64,000 nt of DNA from Datnioides undecimradiatus (taxonomy: Eukaryota; Chordata; Actinopteri; Lobotiformes; Datnioididae). Of this stretch, positions 14,601 to 29,300 are shown piece after piece; the stretch's first letter is position 1; every line of letters begins with the position of its first letter. The stretch covers positions 2,760,001 to 2,824,000 of the forward strand of contig WARS01000009.1 of NCBI GenBank assembly GCA_008933995.1. The letters run 5' to 3'. The position numbers and the translations under genes were made by a program. A model generated the notes under the pieces. That model ran no database searches, was not told the origin of the DNA, and worked only from the letters and a program-made list of their open reading frames with translations.

Positions 14601-17029
14601 AACACCAAGCGCAGCCTCACCAGCGCTGCTCGCACGGCTGCAAACTTCGCTGCGTTTGTTGGAGACAGTATTGATCTTCTGCACTCGTGATTCAGCCTCG
14701 GACATGTTTCAACTGCCAATCACCTGACATTGTCTATCTTCAAAATGAACTGACTTTCACATCCAGGATCGCGGATGCCCGAAATAACCAAGTCCAACTT
14801 TGCATACTTAACATTTATATATAATACGACCTCATATTCCAAGTAACAGACACACAGTTGACCCCTCTGGCATGACGCAGCCCACTCAGACAGTGCAGAA
14901 ACTAAACTGCATCACCAACATTTTCTTAGTGAGCTGCACTGCTGTGTTTCTAAGACAAACTTCTCTTACTTTTGACTTGAATAGCACTGAACTCCAGCAG
15001 CACCACCACTGTGTTTACCTCAAAAAAAATATTTTCCCACTCTTCACTCCTCCGCTCCGTGCTGTACAAAGCCGAGAAAAGTGACTCACTCTTTTACATA
15101 AAACCCTGGATGAAGCTGTCATTATGGGGCAATTATTTTGGAGAAAAGTTACCGTAGAAAAAGGCATTGATTCTTTCAAGAGCAACTCCCACCTCCTGCT
15201 GTCACACAGCTGGGCGGCTGTTCTCTCTTTCTTCAGCAGGTTTTTGATTGCAGCACTCTACTGTATTGGGAAGAAGGGCTGTAATATTGAGGAAATTATC
15301 TTGAATAAGGTGAAATTGAGACGCACGCAGTGGATAATCGCCAGTCACTCAGGCAATCATGTCCAAAGGCCTGAGGTGCTGATTGGTGGCCTGCCTCACG
15401 TGCTCAGAGACAGCTGTGTAGCTGTGTAAGTGTATATGTGGTGGCTTTCACCCCATTCACACGTGAACAAACAAACTGTCATATGATGTTTGTGTCTCAG
15501 GAGTGCTCCCTGTTTCTCTTTTGAGATGCACACATAGTTACTGGATTATTTACCCACTTAAACATCTACTAAAGACCTAAGACCAGCTCAAAGCAGGCAT
15601 CTGGCTCAGAGCCCCAATCCCCCAAAACTCCCAAGGGCCTCAAAAATCCAGGTTGTGGCAATTAGTTTGAGATCATTTAATGGCTTGCACAACTGTTTGG
15701 CAAAACTGTAAGCACTACTACAGTTAAATGATGGGGGCCATTAACCAACAGATGTATTATTATCTAATCTGATCTTGAGGCTGCATTTTGCAGAGGAGGC
15801 CTATGTTCTTCTGGTTTTTCTGTGCTCATGTGATTTTTCCTGTGATGTGATTTCTTGGATTTTAACTTGTGAAACCATGTGAATGGTTAATGTAGTTAAA
15901 CAACTTATTTAATCTTTCTTTAATCTATTTCATTAACTACCACTTAAATTAAGGTATGCACAGAATGTGCTGCACATCCACATACCTGTACAGTATTCTT
16001 TTACATTTATATTGTCTATACTTAATCTAGCTTGTTTACAGCGTATCAGAGTTCATAGTAGTGTCTCTTCTGTAAATGCCTTCTCTTTAGTGCATGTGCT
16101 ACATGTACACACACAAACATCACAAACTAATGCATATCTTTTTGTTCATGTTCACTGTATCTAAGTGTATTTTTACTAAATACTGTTAATATCTCAGTAT
16201 ATTGATATTCCATACAGTTTCTGCTAAACATATGCACTCTATTCTGCATTTTACTACTTTTTGCTCTTCTGGTTAGCTGCTAAACTGCATCTTGATATCA
16301 ATACATATATAAAATGGAGCATAATTCTAATTATTCTATTCTAACAAACAAATAATCATTATAAATTCAAGCACTATGTTTTATTACATTAATACACAGA
16401 CCCGTATGTACATACTAGTAAAACACTGGGTGCTGATTTCTTCATCCGCTGGGATGTTTTTACTCATGGTTCAGTATTTTCCAAATGTAATTAAAGCTGT
16501 TTGGGTGAGTGACACACACTTCTACTTCTATTTTATTACCATCTGTAAACAGTATTTAATTCCCCCACCCTCTCCCCTCGCTGTTCCCACTCATACCTTC
16601 TTCCCGTCTCTCCTCCACCTCCTCCCTCATCTCCTTCACCTTTCTCCTGCCTCTTCTCCACATCATAATCATCTTGTTTCCTCTGCTCTTGATGTGATAA
16701 TTAATATCAGAAGAAATGGGAAAAACCAAGAAGCTGTGGGGTTTCACATATGCAGCCAATCAAGAGACAGCCTCCTAAAAAAAATCTCCCTTAATTTGTT
16801 TTTCTTCTGATTTTTCTCCTCCCGGAACTGAGAGCTCATCAGCAAGGCACAAACATGTCATTCCTGTTGAAACGGAGCGTTTTTCGTGTAAATGATGCAA
16901 CTCAAATATGCTTACAAACAGTTTAAAAAGCAAAGACGGTTCAGTTTTGATAAATTAGCAGGATCAAATTCAAGCAACACAATCAATATAAAGTAAGGAA
17001 ACAGAAATGACAGATACTGAGATGAAAGA

Positions 17030-17031
<2 letters not shown>

Positions 17032-17083
<52 letters not shown>
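17032..17083. repeat. (GT)n microsatellite
   Basis: An uninterrupted GT run of about 52 bases, followed after TTGATT by a second short GT run. Confidence 0.95.
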
Positions 17084-17086
<3 letters not shown>

Positions 17087-17873
17087 ATTGTGTGTGTGTT
17101 CATTGATGTTGATGCTTATCCGTTTGAGCCAGTGTGAGCTGTAACAGCGGTTTAACAAAGAGCAGGAAGTCATCTTCAGCGTTGTTTGACAGGAAATGAA
17201 AATGAGAAAATGAATGAAAACGGAGGTGGATGAGAGAATTAAAAGGGGGGGAAGGTCAGCACTGAGTAGAAGGATATTTGCTCTGTTGTGTTTTTGTGCT
17301 ATTTAGTTGTCCATCTTAGTATACTGTGTCATTTTCACCTGATCCAAAAGGTTTACAATTAGCTTAACACTGCAGATTTTGTTTAATGAAACTCCATTCA
17401 CTGAGTGAACTGTCTCATTTTATATTTCTTCTAGGGTCTTCAGTTTGTACTGTTTTTAATTTACAAAACTGTTTTTACTGCTTTAACGTCACAGTTACAA
17501 TAAATCTTTTTCTTTTACTTTTTTTTTTTTTTTTTTACAAAATGATCTATAATCATAGTATACTTATTTACTCCCATAGTTAATCATTTCTATTAACTCC
17601 TCAGTGTTACCAGCGTGAAGTGAGACAACGCAATATTAGGAATCGATCTGGACAAAATACCACTAACATTATTATAAGCCGTAATAGCGGTAGTAGTAGT
17701 ATAGTAGCACCATTTGTACGCAGTGCTGGACTACCGCTTACAAATGCAACGGTAAAAAAGTGTGTTTGTTTTAAGAACAATAAAGTTTAAAACAGATCCT
17801 CTGACTTCTCACATTTGTCAACAGGCATAATCCCAGACGCCTTGTTGTCCTCTGAAGGACCCCTCATAACTCC

Positions 17874-17885
17874 AACATGGCGGCG
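17874..17885 (+). promoter_or_regulatory. YY1-type motif over the mrps5 start codon
   Basis: AACATGGCGGCG overlaps the initiator ATG of mrps5. It matches the AANATGGCGGC core bound by YY1, which is commonly found at the start of ribosomal and mitochondrial protein genes, and it also supplies the start-codon context. No TATA box is evident just upstream, fitting a housekeeping promoter. YY1 binding is inferred from the motif only. Confidence 0.5.
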
Positions 17886-20800
17886 TCCATTCGGGTGTGC
17901 TGTGCCCTCCGCATCACTGTCGGAGGTAAACTATTTCTCTTTCTTGTCCTCCGCAGCTTCGTTAAAACAGCTCAGTGTGTTTGTCGGAGTGTGTTTACTG
18001 TGTTTATGTTTAGAAGTGTTGACTGCTTGGTTGTGGTCGGCTCTGTCTACTGACCCGGGACAAGCTGGTCGTTTCTGCGGGGCTGTCAAAATCGGGCGCG
18101 TCTAGGCAAATAACTGTAACGTCCAACACAGTCTTACATATGTATAACTGCTTATTAATGCAGCTAAGGATAACTAAATGTAGGGCATTTAACAGTAGAC
18201 GTATACAAACGAAAGTTGTTGCAATTGTGTCAGTGTCCTCCGCGTGTGTCCGTACTCTCCCATCGTAATTTATCGTTAAACTATTAATTTAACGGTATAA
18301 TGCTCTAACGCATGGAAATAGTAGTAACGCTTCTGTCGGTTAACAACATAAATTCAAGTCTTCGCCGAGTAGCCGTAAAATTACTTGCGTATTGTACGTC
18401 ACCAAACTTCATTTAAAATTGTAGCGATTTAACGTCGCCATGCTTATTACTATGTGTAGACGCCTCTAAGAAAATAATTTAAGACAAAATTTACAATGGA
18501 TGAATTTATGTTTTTATTCGGCATAGTTACAACAAACTAAAAGAGCTGAAAACCGCTTTGTTTAAGCCAAATCTCAACTTTTATCAGCTTTTACCTTCCC
18601 GTTTTCCTCTTCTGTAAACATATTAATGTATAGAAAACTGTAGGAGCCAAGAGGGAACCCTGGAGGTGGCTGATACGGCTTTACGTATAAAGCAACATGT
18701 TTAGCAAAAGTCGACATTAGTGTGGTGATTTATGTGACTGTGTAACCTAAATTTATCAAGTTAAAGCACCTGTTATCTTGATGAAGTATGTTCTGTTTGT
18801 GTGCATTCGTCGCTGTGTATTTATATGTTAAGCCTAGTATCGTGTAATTTACGTAATGCAATTTTACCCATCTCTCGTTCATTTGATGGATGTGTCTCAC
18901 TTTCAGGCGCAGCATCACTCCGTACCTTAGGGGGAGCAGCTCATGCATCCCAGCTGGCGAGTCGAGCCTCGACTGCTTCTCTCCAAAGAAACCCTGCACT
19001 TCCACTGTTCCCTGCGACAGCATGGCAGCAAACAAGACATAGCAGCTTCTTCAACAAGTGTATGTATATGAGAATAGTATATTAAATTGTTAATTCCAAA
19101 ATCCCTTCTGTTATTGATAATTTACTGTTTACTGCTTTAAATTGCAGATGCTACAAAAACATTTTGTTGTTACTTGGATGTTGTGTGTGTGGGTGATATC
19201 ACATTGAGCCCCTTTCTAAGTCGAGAAGAGTTGGCGCCAGGAGTTACTAACTACAACTAGCTTAGCTTAGCTTAACTTAGTTTAGCTAGACAGCATAGAG
19301 ACAGGAAGCAGCGAGCAACAGTGAGACTAGCTCTTTCCAAATGTTGAAAACCTGACTGCAGACATGCTGTACATGCTGTGTCTTGTTTATTTAATCTGTA
19401 CACAAACAGGAAATGTAAATGTATTTCTGCGGCTTCTGGTGAGTTGCTGCTCACAGCTGCTGTACTATGTGACCAGCTGCTGCTCACAGTGACTTCCTGG
19501 AGACTTGCCATAGCCTCAAGGTTATCAGGCGACCGGCAAAGACTCCAGAGTTTATATTTTAAAAGAATTAAACATAAAAACTTAGCTTCATAAATCTACT
19601 GTCCTTTATTTAGTAGGCTAAGTTTAGTTTATTATTGCTTTTTGCCATTTTATAAAGGAATTTGTAGTATATATAAACCCCAAAGGACTCACTTAAGGTA
19701 ATTGCAGTAATCATTTTAAGTTCTTGTAAACTGAAATCAGTTGGACCAGGGTGCTGTGAGCGCCGCTGCTCACGTGCATCAAACCACACCCCTATACTTC
19801 CTGTCTCACACCTTATTTTTGCTTTGTCCTTCTTTTTAAACGTTCTCTTTTGCTTTTTATGACAATGTGGTGTTGAGATCAGGGTTCCACCAACCACATG
19901 GTGTGTGTGTGTGTGTTTGATCAGATTTTCCCGTTAGCAGATGCGGGTGGATGTTCGCCTGTTTGAGCAACATGTCAGTTTGGTGACTCTCTCACTTGCT
20001 TTCCTCAGTCTCGGTCTGCCTCGATCGCTCGCTGGCTCTCTCTGAAAATCTTTTCAATTCACAGTTAAAAGAGCTTTTATCAAACAATTTACACGTTTTG
20101 TGTCCGTCAACATGTCTGCAATGTTATCTCATTAATATATCCAGACCAGTACACCCACACACACTCTTATAAACCCGTCAGGTTACATTGACTCTCTACC
20201 TGGGCTCAGATCAAGAATTATTAAATAGTTTCTCACCAGACGTTTGGGTTGTATTTACATTTACCATCCAGCTTTTTCACTGATATACAGTGTTTTCTTC
20301 ACATAAGTCTTAATCCTTGGATTTACTGCAGGTCCTGTTTTAGGAGCCAGGTCTTTGCAAACACTCAGAGTTTATTGTATTTCAATTTAGGTACCATATG
20401 TCACATGTTGGACATCTTTATTCCTGGCCCTTACCTCCTCACAACAGCCGGGCTTTTAGTGGGAAGCTTAAATTCAGCTGCGTTATTCCAAAGAAATAAC
20501 ATTCATAGCCTTCTTGAATCATGTTCACTCATGCTGTGAAGGTGTAGCAGGTGAGTAAATGGAAACTGAGGACGCCCCGTCAGAAGAAAGAAAGTGGCAT
20601 TAAGACTCCAAGAGTAAATCTGGTTTTGAATCAGCTGCCTTTGACATGACTTAAGGAATCAGTCTCTTTCTGTAGTTTTCAGAGCCTTGGACGAATTGTC
20701 TGCTCTTTCATTCGAGCGTTTGTGTTTTTACAGTGACGGCGGATGAGTTGTGGAAAGGCGTGTTGGCGGAGTCGGGCGCAGGAGCCAGAAAGGGCCGAGG

Positions 20801-23800
20801 AAAGAGAACCAAACGCAAACTGAAGAAAGACCTGAACCGGGGACAGAAGCTCGGAGAAGGTTGAGGCATCATCTGTCTGTGTTTGTCGGCCGTCTGTCTG
20901 TCTTTCTTTTATTCTCTGCAAAGGTTTTTCTCACCTGTTCCAGGCTCCAGTTCACAGTCAGGCACTTCGAGACGAGGACAGTCTTTTGCAGGACGCGCTC
21001 TGAGGGTCTCTTTTAGAAAATAGCTCCTCCTCTCCTGTAAAATCACCTGCTACTGTGCCGACAGACACTCTACAATATTCATTAGTCAACGTTATTAATT
21101 TATTACGCCGCTCCGCTGTGAAGAGGAATTACCCTTCATTCACTCTGCCTGTCGCTTTTCTTCCAAGCCGAACGATCCGTCTTCATTCAGCCCCAGCGTC
21201 TGTGTCAGGGTCCTGTCAGCCTGTCTCTTCTTCCCTTTGCTCTCACTTTAACTAAATGCCTCTAAATTACTGCTTCACGATCCCCACTCATCTGTCTGTG
21301 TTGCCGTGAAGGACCTAAATAATCCAGCTTCGCAGTAAAACACATGAATCCAGCTTGTTGAAGAACCTCTTCGGAGTTTCTTCAGACTCGTCTCCACGTG
21401 ATATCCTGGACGCTGTCATGGCGTCACACTCACTTTTCATCGAACTGAATAACGTTTAAAGCAAACATATCATAAAAGTAAACACAAGACGTATCTAAAA
21501 TTCCAGAAACCAGAAATTTAAATGTGGCCTGTCACCTTTCAATCCAGGTTTTTAAGACTAATACACTGAGTTTTATTAGATTATCCACTTGTTTAATTAT
21601 CTACTATCTCTGTTCATTCCTTATTGCTGTACTGTTGTGCTTCTTTCTTCTGTTGCAAGTCCTCCTGCCTTGTGTTTGACATTTCCCTGCTCTGTGTCTT
21701 TAACCCACAGGTCGCGGTGGTTTTCTGTGGCCTGGCCTCAACGCTCCAGTGACAAAGGACGGGGTCCTGCGGACTGTGACCCGACGAGGCGAGGCTGAGC
21801 AGCAGGAGATACAGGCAGAACTCGGTACTCTAAATAAAATCGCCACTGCCGCGAGTTTGCGATCTGTTTTCCGCTTTTTCTGCTAAGTTGCTGTGTAAAA
21901 CAGGAATCGGCCGCAGTGGTTGCTGGTTAAAAGACTGACAGGATGATGGGAAAAACCTATTTTCAGCATTTTTGTTCTGTATAGCAAAGCAAAAGTGCAA
22001 TTTGCAAGTCATTGTGTCGATCCTCAAGGTCTGATGGGTGAAGGGCATTTCCTTTCACAACGCACATCACAAAGCTACCTTCTCCACAAATATTTTAAAT
22101 CCAGCATTGCTAACATACATGTTTACTGGCTTGGAGTCTTCTCGTAGCCACTCAGAGAAAACACAAAGGTCTCTTCAACGTTCAGTTGTGGAAACGGAGG
22201 GATCAGAAGTGTGTGAGAGAAGCTGCCAGTTTGCCCCCGCTCTGATCTTATTTGTTAACGGGACACAACCAGTCGGTTTGACAGTGACAAATGGCGCCTG
22301 TTTGATGTTCGTCATGCCGTGCTCTTTGAAGCCAGCCGTGGTTTCCGTCCCAAATATGTCCGCCGTGTCTTCCTGCAGTGCGTCAGCGGGACGAGTGGGA
22401 GAGGCGGAGGAAGATGAAGGTGAAGAGGGAAAGAGGATGGACGGGAAACTCGTGGGGGGGCGTCAGCCTCGGCCCCCCTGACCCCGGACCAAACGGAGGT
22501 AAGCGCTCACCGCAGCGCTGAAACGCGTAAACAGTTTGTGCGAGCGTGTTTGAAACACTGGATTTGTGCTGCATGTCTCAAGTCAAGATGTTCAGCTGAT
22601 CAGACCAGCTGCAGACGACTGTGGTGATGGAAAAGGAAGGAGATGGTTGGAGCGACAGAGGAATAACTCAGGGTATTTGCTGTCAGGAGTGTGTTGGAGA
22701 AGAAGAGAGTGACAGGCCAGTATGGTGGCCCATTAGGACTGATGAAGATGGGAATGTGACCAAACTGTCAAGTGGGACGAGTTCCTAATTTAGAAAGACA
22801 TCTCTCTCTCTCTCTCTCTCTCTCGCTCTCGGTCTCACTCTTTCTCTGCCCCTCTTCACTTCCTCTCAGTTTTACACTCAGTCTTTCTTTCCATCCATCT
22901 CTCATCCAGTTTCTTCCCCTCTCCTTCATTTCCCTCTACATCACCTCCCCTGTTTAACTGTTCCACACACACTTTCGTCTCCATTCTTGGACGAGACACA
23001 CCTAAATGACTTGGCTGTTCTCTAAAACATGGCCCCCCAGTCAATCAGTCCGCCGCTTTGGTTCAGACTGGAACGCCTTGATGACAGGTGGATGAGGCTT
23101 TGTTCGGACACCAGACTTTCCATCTTGGTCCGTCGTTATCGTCCAGTAAGAAGTGTCAAAAACTTCAGTTTATGATCAAGAAGCTTCGCGTTAATGAGCA
23201 AACGTTAGCTTGCTAGCATGCTAAACCAACACGTTGACCGTAAACATTATAAACATCGACTGCTAGCATTAGCACTGGGAGCAGGTTAGCATCAAAGCCG
23301 AGCGGTCAATGAGTTTGCGGGTGCAGCAGTCCATGCTTATAGATTGCGTCCCATTTGCATTCACTGCAGTTTTATTTTTTTTGTGATATACCATATTTAG
23401 TGTGCAAGTGCGCATAGATTAATAAACTGTGTGCTAACTCGGGTGCATGGTTGAGAGGAAGGTTATGCTTCTTGAAAATGCATCAAAGTATGCATTATCT
23501 TCTGCTCTGGGTGGCTGATGGTCACCGTATGCATACAGAGGAGGTCACGTTATGTTGTTCAGTCATTTATTATTAGTCCAGGGGTCGATATCAGAAGTCT
23601 TATTGTTCCATAAACACGGTTTAGTGTGTTAGTCAGTTTGTGTGAGTTTATTAATCATTCACTCAGTTAGTATGGATTTCTGGATGGAAAGATTACGCAG
23701 CGAGGACCGAAGTCTGAGGCTAATTTCCCATGAATGGCACAGTGTATTTAAACCGTATATTCTGCCCTATTACCCCCAGGGGGGCCCGTAAAGAGCAGCA

Positions 23801-24602
23801 GGGGTGACTAAAATCAATCACGACGGCTCCGTTTCATTCAGGTGTGCACAACATACAACCGCCATTAGCTACACGTGTGGGTTTCTCCTGCTGTTTCGTG
23901 TCCATATATCTGCCTTTGTGTTTTAATCGACTGTCAGCTGTACAACAGATTGCCCCCTCAGGGACAATAGAGACTATTTAATTCTTCCAGGCATCAGCGG
24001 AGGCTTATAAATGTTTGCCACGGAGGGTTTATAGCAAGACTTTAAACTTAAGGTTGAAGGTAACGCTGTATTGTAAACGGAAGCCCCATAAAGGTGCTTC
24101 GGCGGGCTAATCAACTCTTCACCGCAAGCCCTGAGGAGCACAGCTGATTGACTGACGGAGCCGCCGGTCTCCTGTTCTCAGCCTCATTACGTGCTTTAAC
24201 CTTTGGTCCTCTCTTTTGTAATTGACTTCAGCCCGTTTACCTCAAACTACCGGACGACGAGGGACAAGCTGTCGTCACAAAGCACATCTTACTTGCTTCG
24301 TTCGCCTCCGTCTCGCTGTTTCTCTTACATCCTCCCCAGCTTCCTCCTTCTCTCATTTCCCCTTGATACTTCCTTTCTCATTTCGCCGCGCTAACAAGCC
24401 TCCACACCGCGAAATGCACTTGCACTCTCTCCGTCTCCTAAATGTACAAACGCTCTCTTTTACACACACTCTGTCGCTCTCATCCGCACACAAATACACA
24501 CCGGGCCCGGTGAATGCGCTATTCAGAGAGCTGTAACTATGTTGCTTCTCTCTCTGATCAGGTTTAGTTTCCTGCAGATGGTGAGCTAATGTCCCAGCTG
24601 AG

Positions 24603-24652
<50 letters not shown>

Positions 24653-26323
24653 GTGTGTGTCTGCTCCTCTCCTCGGTGCCTTTGAGTCAGCTCTCCTTTG
24701 TTTGTTGTTAATTGGTTAGAAGTGAACAGGCTGCTGTTGGGAGAGTAACATCCTTCAGAGGTCGCCGACAATGAAAAGTGTCAACTCGTTACACTGCTGC
24801 AAGGGCTTCTGGGTATTTGTTACGCTAGCAGGAGCCCGGTTTAATCTGTTTAAAGTGTCTGCGAGTGTGCGTGCGTGCGGACACTGAAGTATGTTTGTGT
24901 GTGAAAGCTTTTTCCACGCCAGTGACAGCTGCGACGTTTTTTTGGGTCTTATTCTCTAAATTTAGTGGTCAAAGGTCACTGTGATCTTACAAAGCACATT
25001 TTTGGACTCATCCAAACGCTAATTAGGACAAAACTGTGACACCACATGTTCTGCGTTAGCCGTTACTCAGAAACAGAAAGGCATGCGGTCTGATGCCGAA
25101 CCGGCGTCGCCAACCTTGAAACTGTGCCGGCTAGAGAGGAGACGAAGATGTGTGTGAAGCATCCACGGAGACCTATTCCTAGCTTCTTTTACGTATGTGA
25201 AGTGTTGTAGTCGACGGCAAGCTCATCGCATTTAGTTTTATCTTAATGTCTCCCTTTCTGTCTCTTTTCAGAAACCTATGAGGACTTTGATTCACGTGTC
25301 ATCGAGGTGAGTCTCTCTCTGTCTCTCTCTCTCTCTCTCTAACTAAACAAACCACACACTCAGGCATGTCGGTTTGAATTCTCAGCAGCTGTTGTTGTCA
25401 ACGCGGGTCAACGTTTACAACCAGAACGGTGCATCGCAGGTTTTATCTTGATGTATGTGATTTGTTATCCTTATGCTAACACAGGCATTTCCTGTCAGTC
25501 AGCATATAAAACTAGTTTGCTACATTGGAAACTGATTAAGATATTAAGAAAACAACTCCAAATATTGACTAAAAACATACATAAATCATAAAATTAGCAC
25601 ATTAGTCCATTTTAAATGAATAGAATTAATATTTATGGTTAAATAAAAATCCTTTTTTTTTTGATTTTGGATGGTCAGCTCCGCGTCAGATAGCATCTCT
25701 GCAGCCTGAACACCGCGCGGCCCGGTCAGTGGTCTAACTAAATCACACTGTACAGAATAATGATGCAGAAAGCCTCAGAGGGGCAAACTGTTTTCAGGAA
25801 ACTCCAAATGGTGGAAAATCCAGTGTGGCGTGTACACATGGATGGTGTTGGAGGCAAATTCGCCGAGCGGAGGCCAGCTCCGGTTGAGCGTTACATTTTT
25901 ATGTCATGTTGCGGCTGCGGTGTGGGGAGATGGGATGCTTATTTAAATGCTCAGTTTTGACCTGTGTCTTCTGTTCCTCCTGAGGCCGAGCAGCGTAATT
26001 TCAGAAAAAGTCACAATAGCAGTTGCCGTTTGACGCAAAGCAAATAAAAATCGTTCGTCAAACCCAAACAGTTTTGACAGCGAACAGCTCATCCGAGGCT
26101 TAGATGTTAGACCTGAAGAGAAATTTAAAAAGGCGGACACGCTTCTCGTAAAACAGCTCACCTCATTGGATTTTAAATGAAAGTGAAATGTGCGAAAGGG
26201 TAAGGGTGTCATCACGCTGCTGCAAACAAAAACCGTCATCCAGCCATCCAGCTGAGGCCACAGCCAGGGCACACTGAAACCCACAAGCTGCTGTACCTAA
26301 CCTAGAAAGATTAAATACAAAGC

Positions 26324-26372
<49 letters not shown>

Positions 26373-29300
26373 AGATAAGATAAGCTGTATGGACAGACCC
26401 AGTTCATTTAGAGTCTCTGTCTGTCGTTCAGTATTTTACCTTAATTCAATTAGCACTAATGGACCCTACTAAACTAATGGGGGTAATACAGCAAGGTCAC
26501 ACACACGCACACACGCACACATGCACACACACGCACATGTATGCTCTGTTGTTCCGTGCTGTAAGGCCCAGATGCATATGTACAGCACACAGAAACGCGC
26601 ACAGTGCACACATTTAGGTAAATTCATATTCTGTACAGAGACTCTCTGTTGCACACTGTCTGTACAGATGCAACTCTGTGTGTGTGTGTGTGTGTGTGTC
26701 ACATTAATAGTCTTCCCCAGCCCTCCTGCCTGCATAATTAAGAGTGGTGTCACAGACATTAGGCTTCCCCCTGGAAACTCACGGACGCTTTTATGGTGCC
26801 ATCTCCCTCTATAAATATATCCAGTGTGTGCGTGGGTGTGTGTGTGTACGCGTGTGTGTGTGTGTGCCTGGTTGTGTGTGCCACGCGCCACTATAAATTC
26901 AGGCCTAATGAAATGAAAAAGGCTTACTGGAATAAAAGGCTTGTCTCCCAAGGACGATGACGTTGGCATGCCATTAGTGAACACATCCAACAGGAGGAGA
27001 GAGGGGAGGAAGAGGGGAGGGGAGGATGGGAGGAAGAGGGGAAAGAGGGTGGGGGCAGGCAGGGTGAGGGAGATGATGGAAAAGTCGCGGTAGTGATTTC
27101 GGAAGTGGGGAGGTGAGAGAGATGAGGAAAGTGAAAGTAAAGAGTTTAAATACATAATGTAAATTAACCCAACTCACTCTAATAACTACATTCTTACATC
27201 CACATCTACTACTTAGCTTTTAAACTTCCCTGCAATGCTTGAGTAAGGAAAAGATGATTTTTGGCTGCAAATTAGTTTTAACTTTGCTTTAGGTGTCTGT
27301 TACCTGCAGCCATTGATGATTTTCAGTATATTTACTGTGAACACTTACGGCTGGTCATTGTTTTGACTATTTCAACACCATCGGTCGAGTGCAGATAGCA
27401 AAATATTACCAAATGACTTTATTTTTTGTCTTTTATAAAAGACAACACAGGCAGTTCCTACTAGAGGTCAGGCATTAATGTATAAAAACTGTTTTTTGAC
27501 AATTTTCCACATTCAGGGCCACATAATTGCTCCAAAATGACCAATATCCACTGCATCATCTTCAATGTTTACTTCTAAAATGTGTTTTGTAATGTATCAT
27601 TTATTAAAACCAGTAAGCCTACAGTACACCGGTAGGAAAAAGCCCATCTAGGTGAACGTGCAGGCCTGCGGCACAGTCTCAGCAAGAGCTACAACCAGCC
27701 GGAGCTTTAGAGAGATGAAAAACAGAGTGGGGGATGAGCGAGAGCCGAGGTAGGAGAAAAGAAAAGGGAGTTAGAGTGACAGAGAGAGAAGTGATGTTCA
27801 TGGCCGCTCTCCAGGTACAGCAGCCACTTGGACAGGACTCGGTGGTTTCATTAACAGAGATGGAGCGCTGTCAGTGTCGTACCGGGGGGGGGGGGGGTTC
27901 GCCTTTTTTTCCCTCTCCCTGAAGTCAACAACCTTGAAAGTTTTGCTGAAAGTAAACAAGCGTCTGGCTCGGATGAGAACTTCAAATTGGATTAAACGTC
28001 GTCTTTTAACAGGGGCTCACTGAGGCACGTACGAAACCTAATATCCAAAGTGAAATTCACATTATAAGAGGCACTACTTGTGTTTGTTTTGATGGCGGCA
28101 TGTAGATGTAGATGTAGATGCATTGGCATTGCGATACTAAATTACACACACACAAAACCCATTTTAGGTTCCAGCGACGACGTTTTAATGAAAGCGATGC
28201 TGATCTGTTGAAATCACAATAGGAGCTGATTCCTCACAGACTGTAAACTTTCATTTATTGAGCACGAATCGCAGCCAAACGCAGCAATTTAAAATAAATG
28301 TGAGGAGTCTAATCTGAGCAAACGTGTGAGCTCTGTCATAAGATAGAGTTTCAACTCATCTAACTGTTCACACACGTTTCAGACACAACGCAGGAACACA
28401 CACAGACACCTCTGAGTCATGTACATGACTGATACATGGTTTCTTGGGCCACGTGATGCTTGTTTAGTTATGTGAAACAGCTTTTTCAATCTTTTGCTGT
28501 CTCTCAGGCCTTTTTTTCTAAGCAAAACTGAATTTTCAAAAGCTCCTTTACGATGAAAACAAACCGATTATTAATGTAACAATTTGTTTTCACCAGATTT
28601 TATTATGTGCAGTCTGTTAGTCTGCAGCGTTTCCCTCTGACACTTCTCCGAGAACTTCATCTGACGGTGATCTGGATTAGAAATATCAGCCAGTAGATAA
28701 ATACGAGTTCGTTCTTTCCAAAACTTTGAAATGAGCACCGAGATGTGGTTCCAAGTCCTAATTTCAAGTTTGCAGAAGTTCAAATCTCACTTGTCACCAA
28801 ATTTCAAGAACATTACTACGCATTTCATCCCTTTTTTGTTTTTGGCCGCGGTGGAAAAGTCGGAGGGTCGACAAAGGCAAAATGCAACTGTGCGATGGAA
28901 AGTGGCTTAGTGAATTAATCATGAAGTACGTGGAGCTCGTGACTTAGACGTCCGCTAATGCTTCTGTTTCATTAAAGATCTGTGTGGAGCAATGAGGAAA
29001 CCGTAGCCTTCCCGCAACAATAAATGAAACAAACATGAATTCCCAACTTGTCTCCTGTCTCCTGTGACAGTTTAATGGCACTTAAATGAAGAATTAGTCA
29101 CCAAAAAATGTTGATTTCGATGCACTTAACTTCCTCTGTTTGCACAGAAATTGTGAATTTGTGTTCGCTTTTGCAGATTTTCTGTAGATTCTGTTAATAC
29201 TGCGCTGTATTCGGTAAACCTGGCTCCTGTATTTCACATCCACCCTCGTCAGCCTTATCCGCGCAGCTGTCAACGCATCACAAGTGCCACAAACGCGCCA

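Larger units (their letters stand above)
1..17876. other. Gene-poor flank left of mrps5
   Basis: No open reading frame here shows a recognisable domain, and no chain of exons with matching phases could be assembled on either strand. The stretch is AT-rich with scattered GT/CA runs, old interspersed repeat fragments near 3.05-3.33 kb and 14.46-14.60 kb, a long pyrimidine-rich tract at about 7.27-8.56 kb, and one weak exon-like segment at 11.74-11.88 kb. It is most simply intergenic DNA, though it could be an intron of a gene whose exons lie further left. Confidence 0.6.

Noticed and set aside
17032-17173. Overlapping open frames rich in Thr-His on the - strand
   Set aside because: They are translations of the GT/CA microsatellite and have no unique sequence of their own.
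24601-24660. Regular repeats that might suggest an array
   Set aside because: Plain dinucleotide microsatellite with no spacers; CRISPR arrays are not expected in vertebrate DNA.
26469-27155. 228-codon open frame on -
   Set aside because: It is built from CA repeats and the purine-rich block, lies inside an mrps5 intron and has no protein character.
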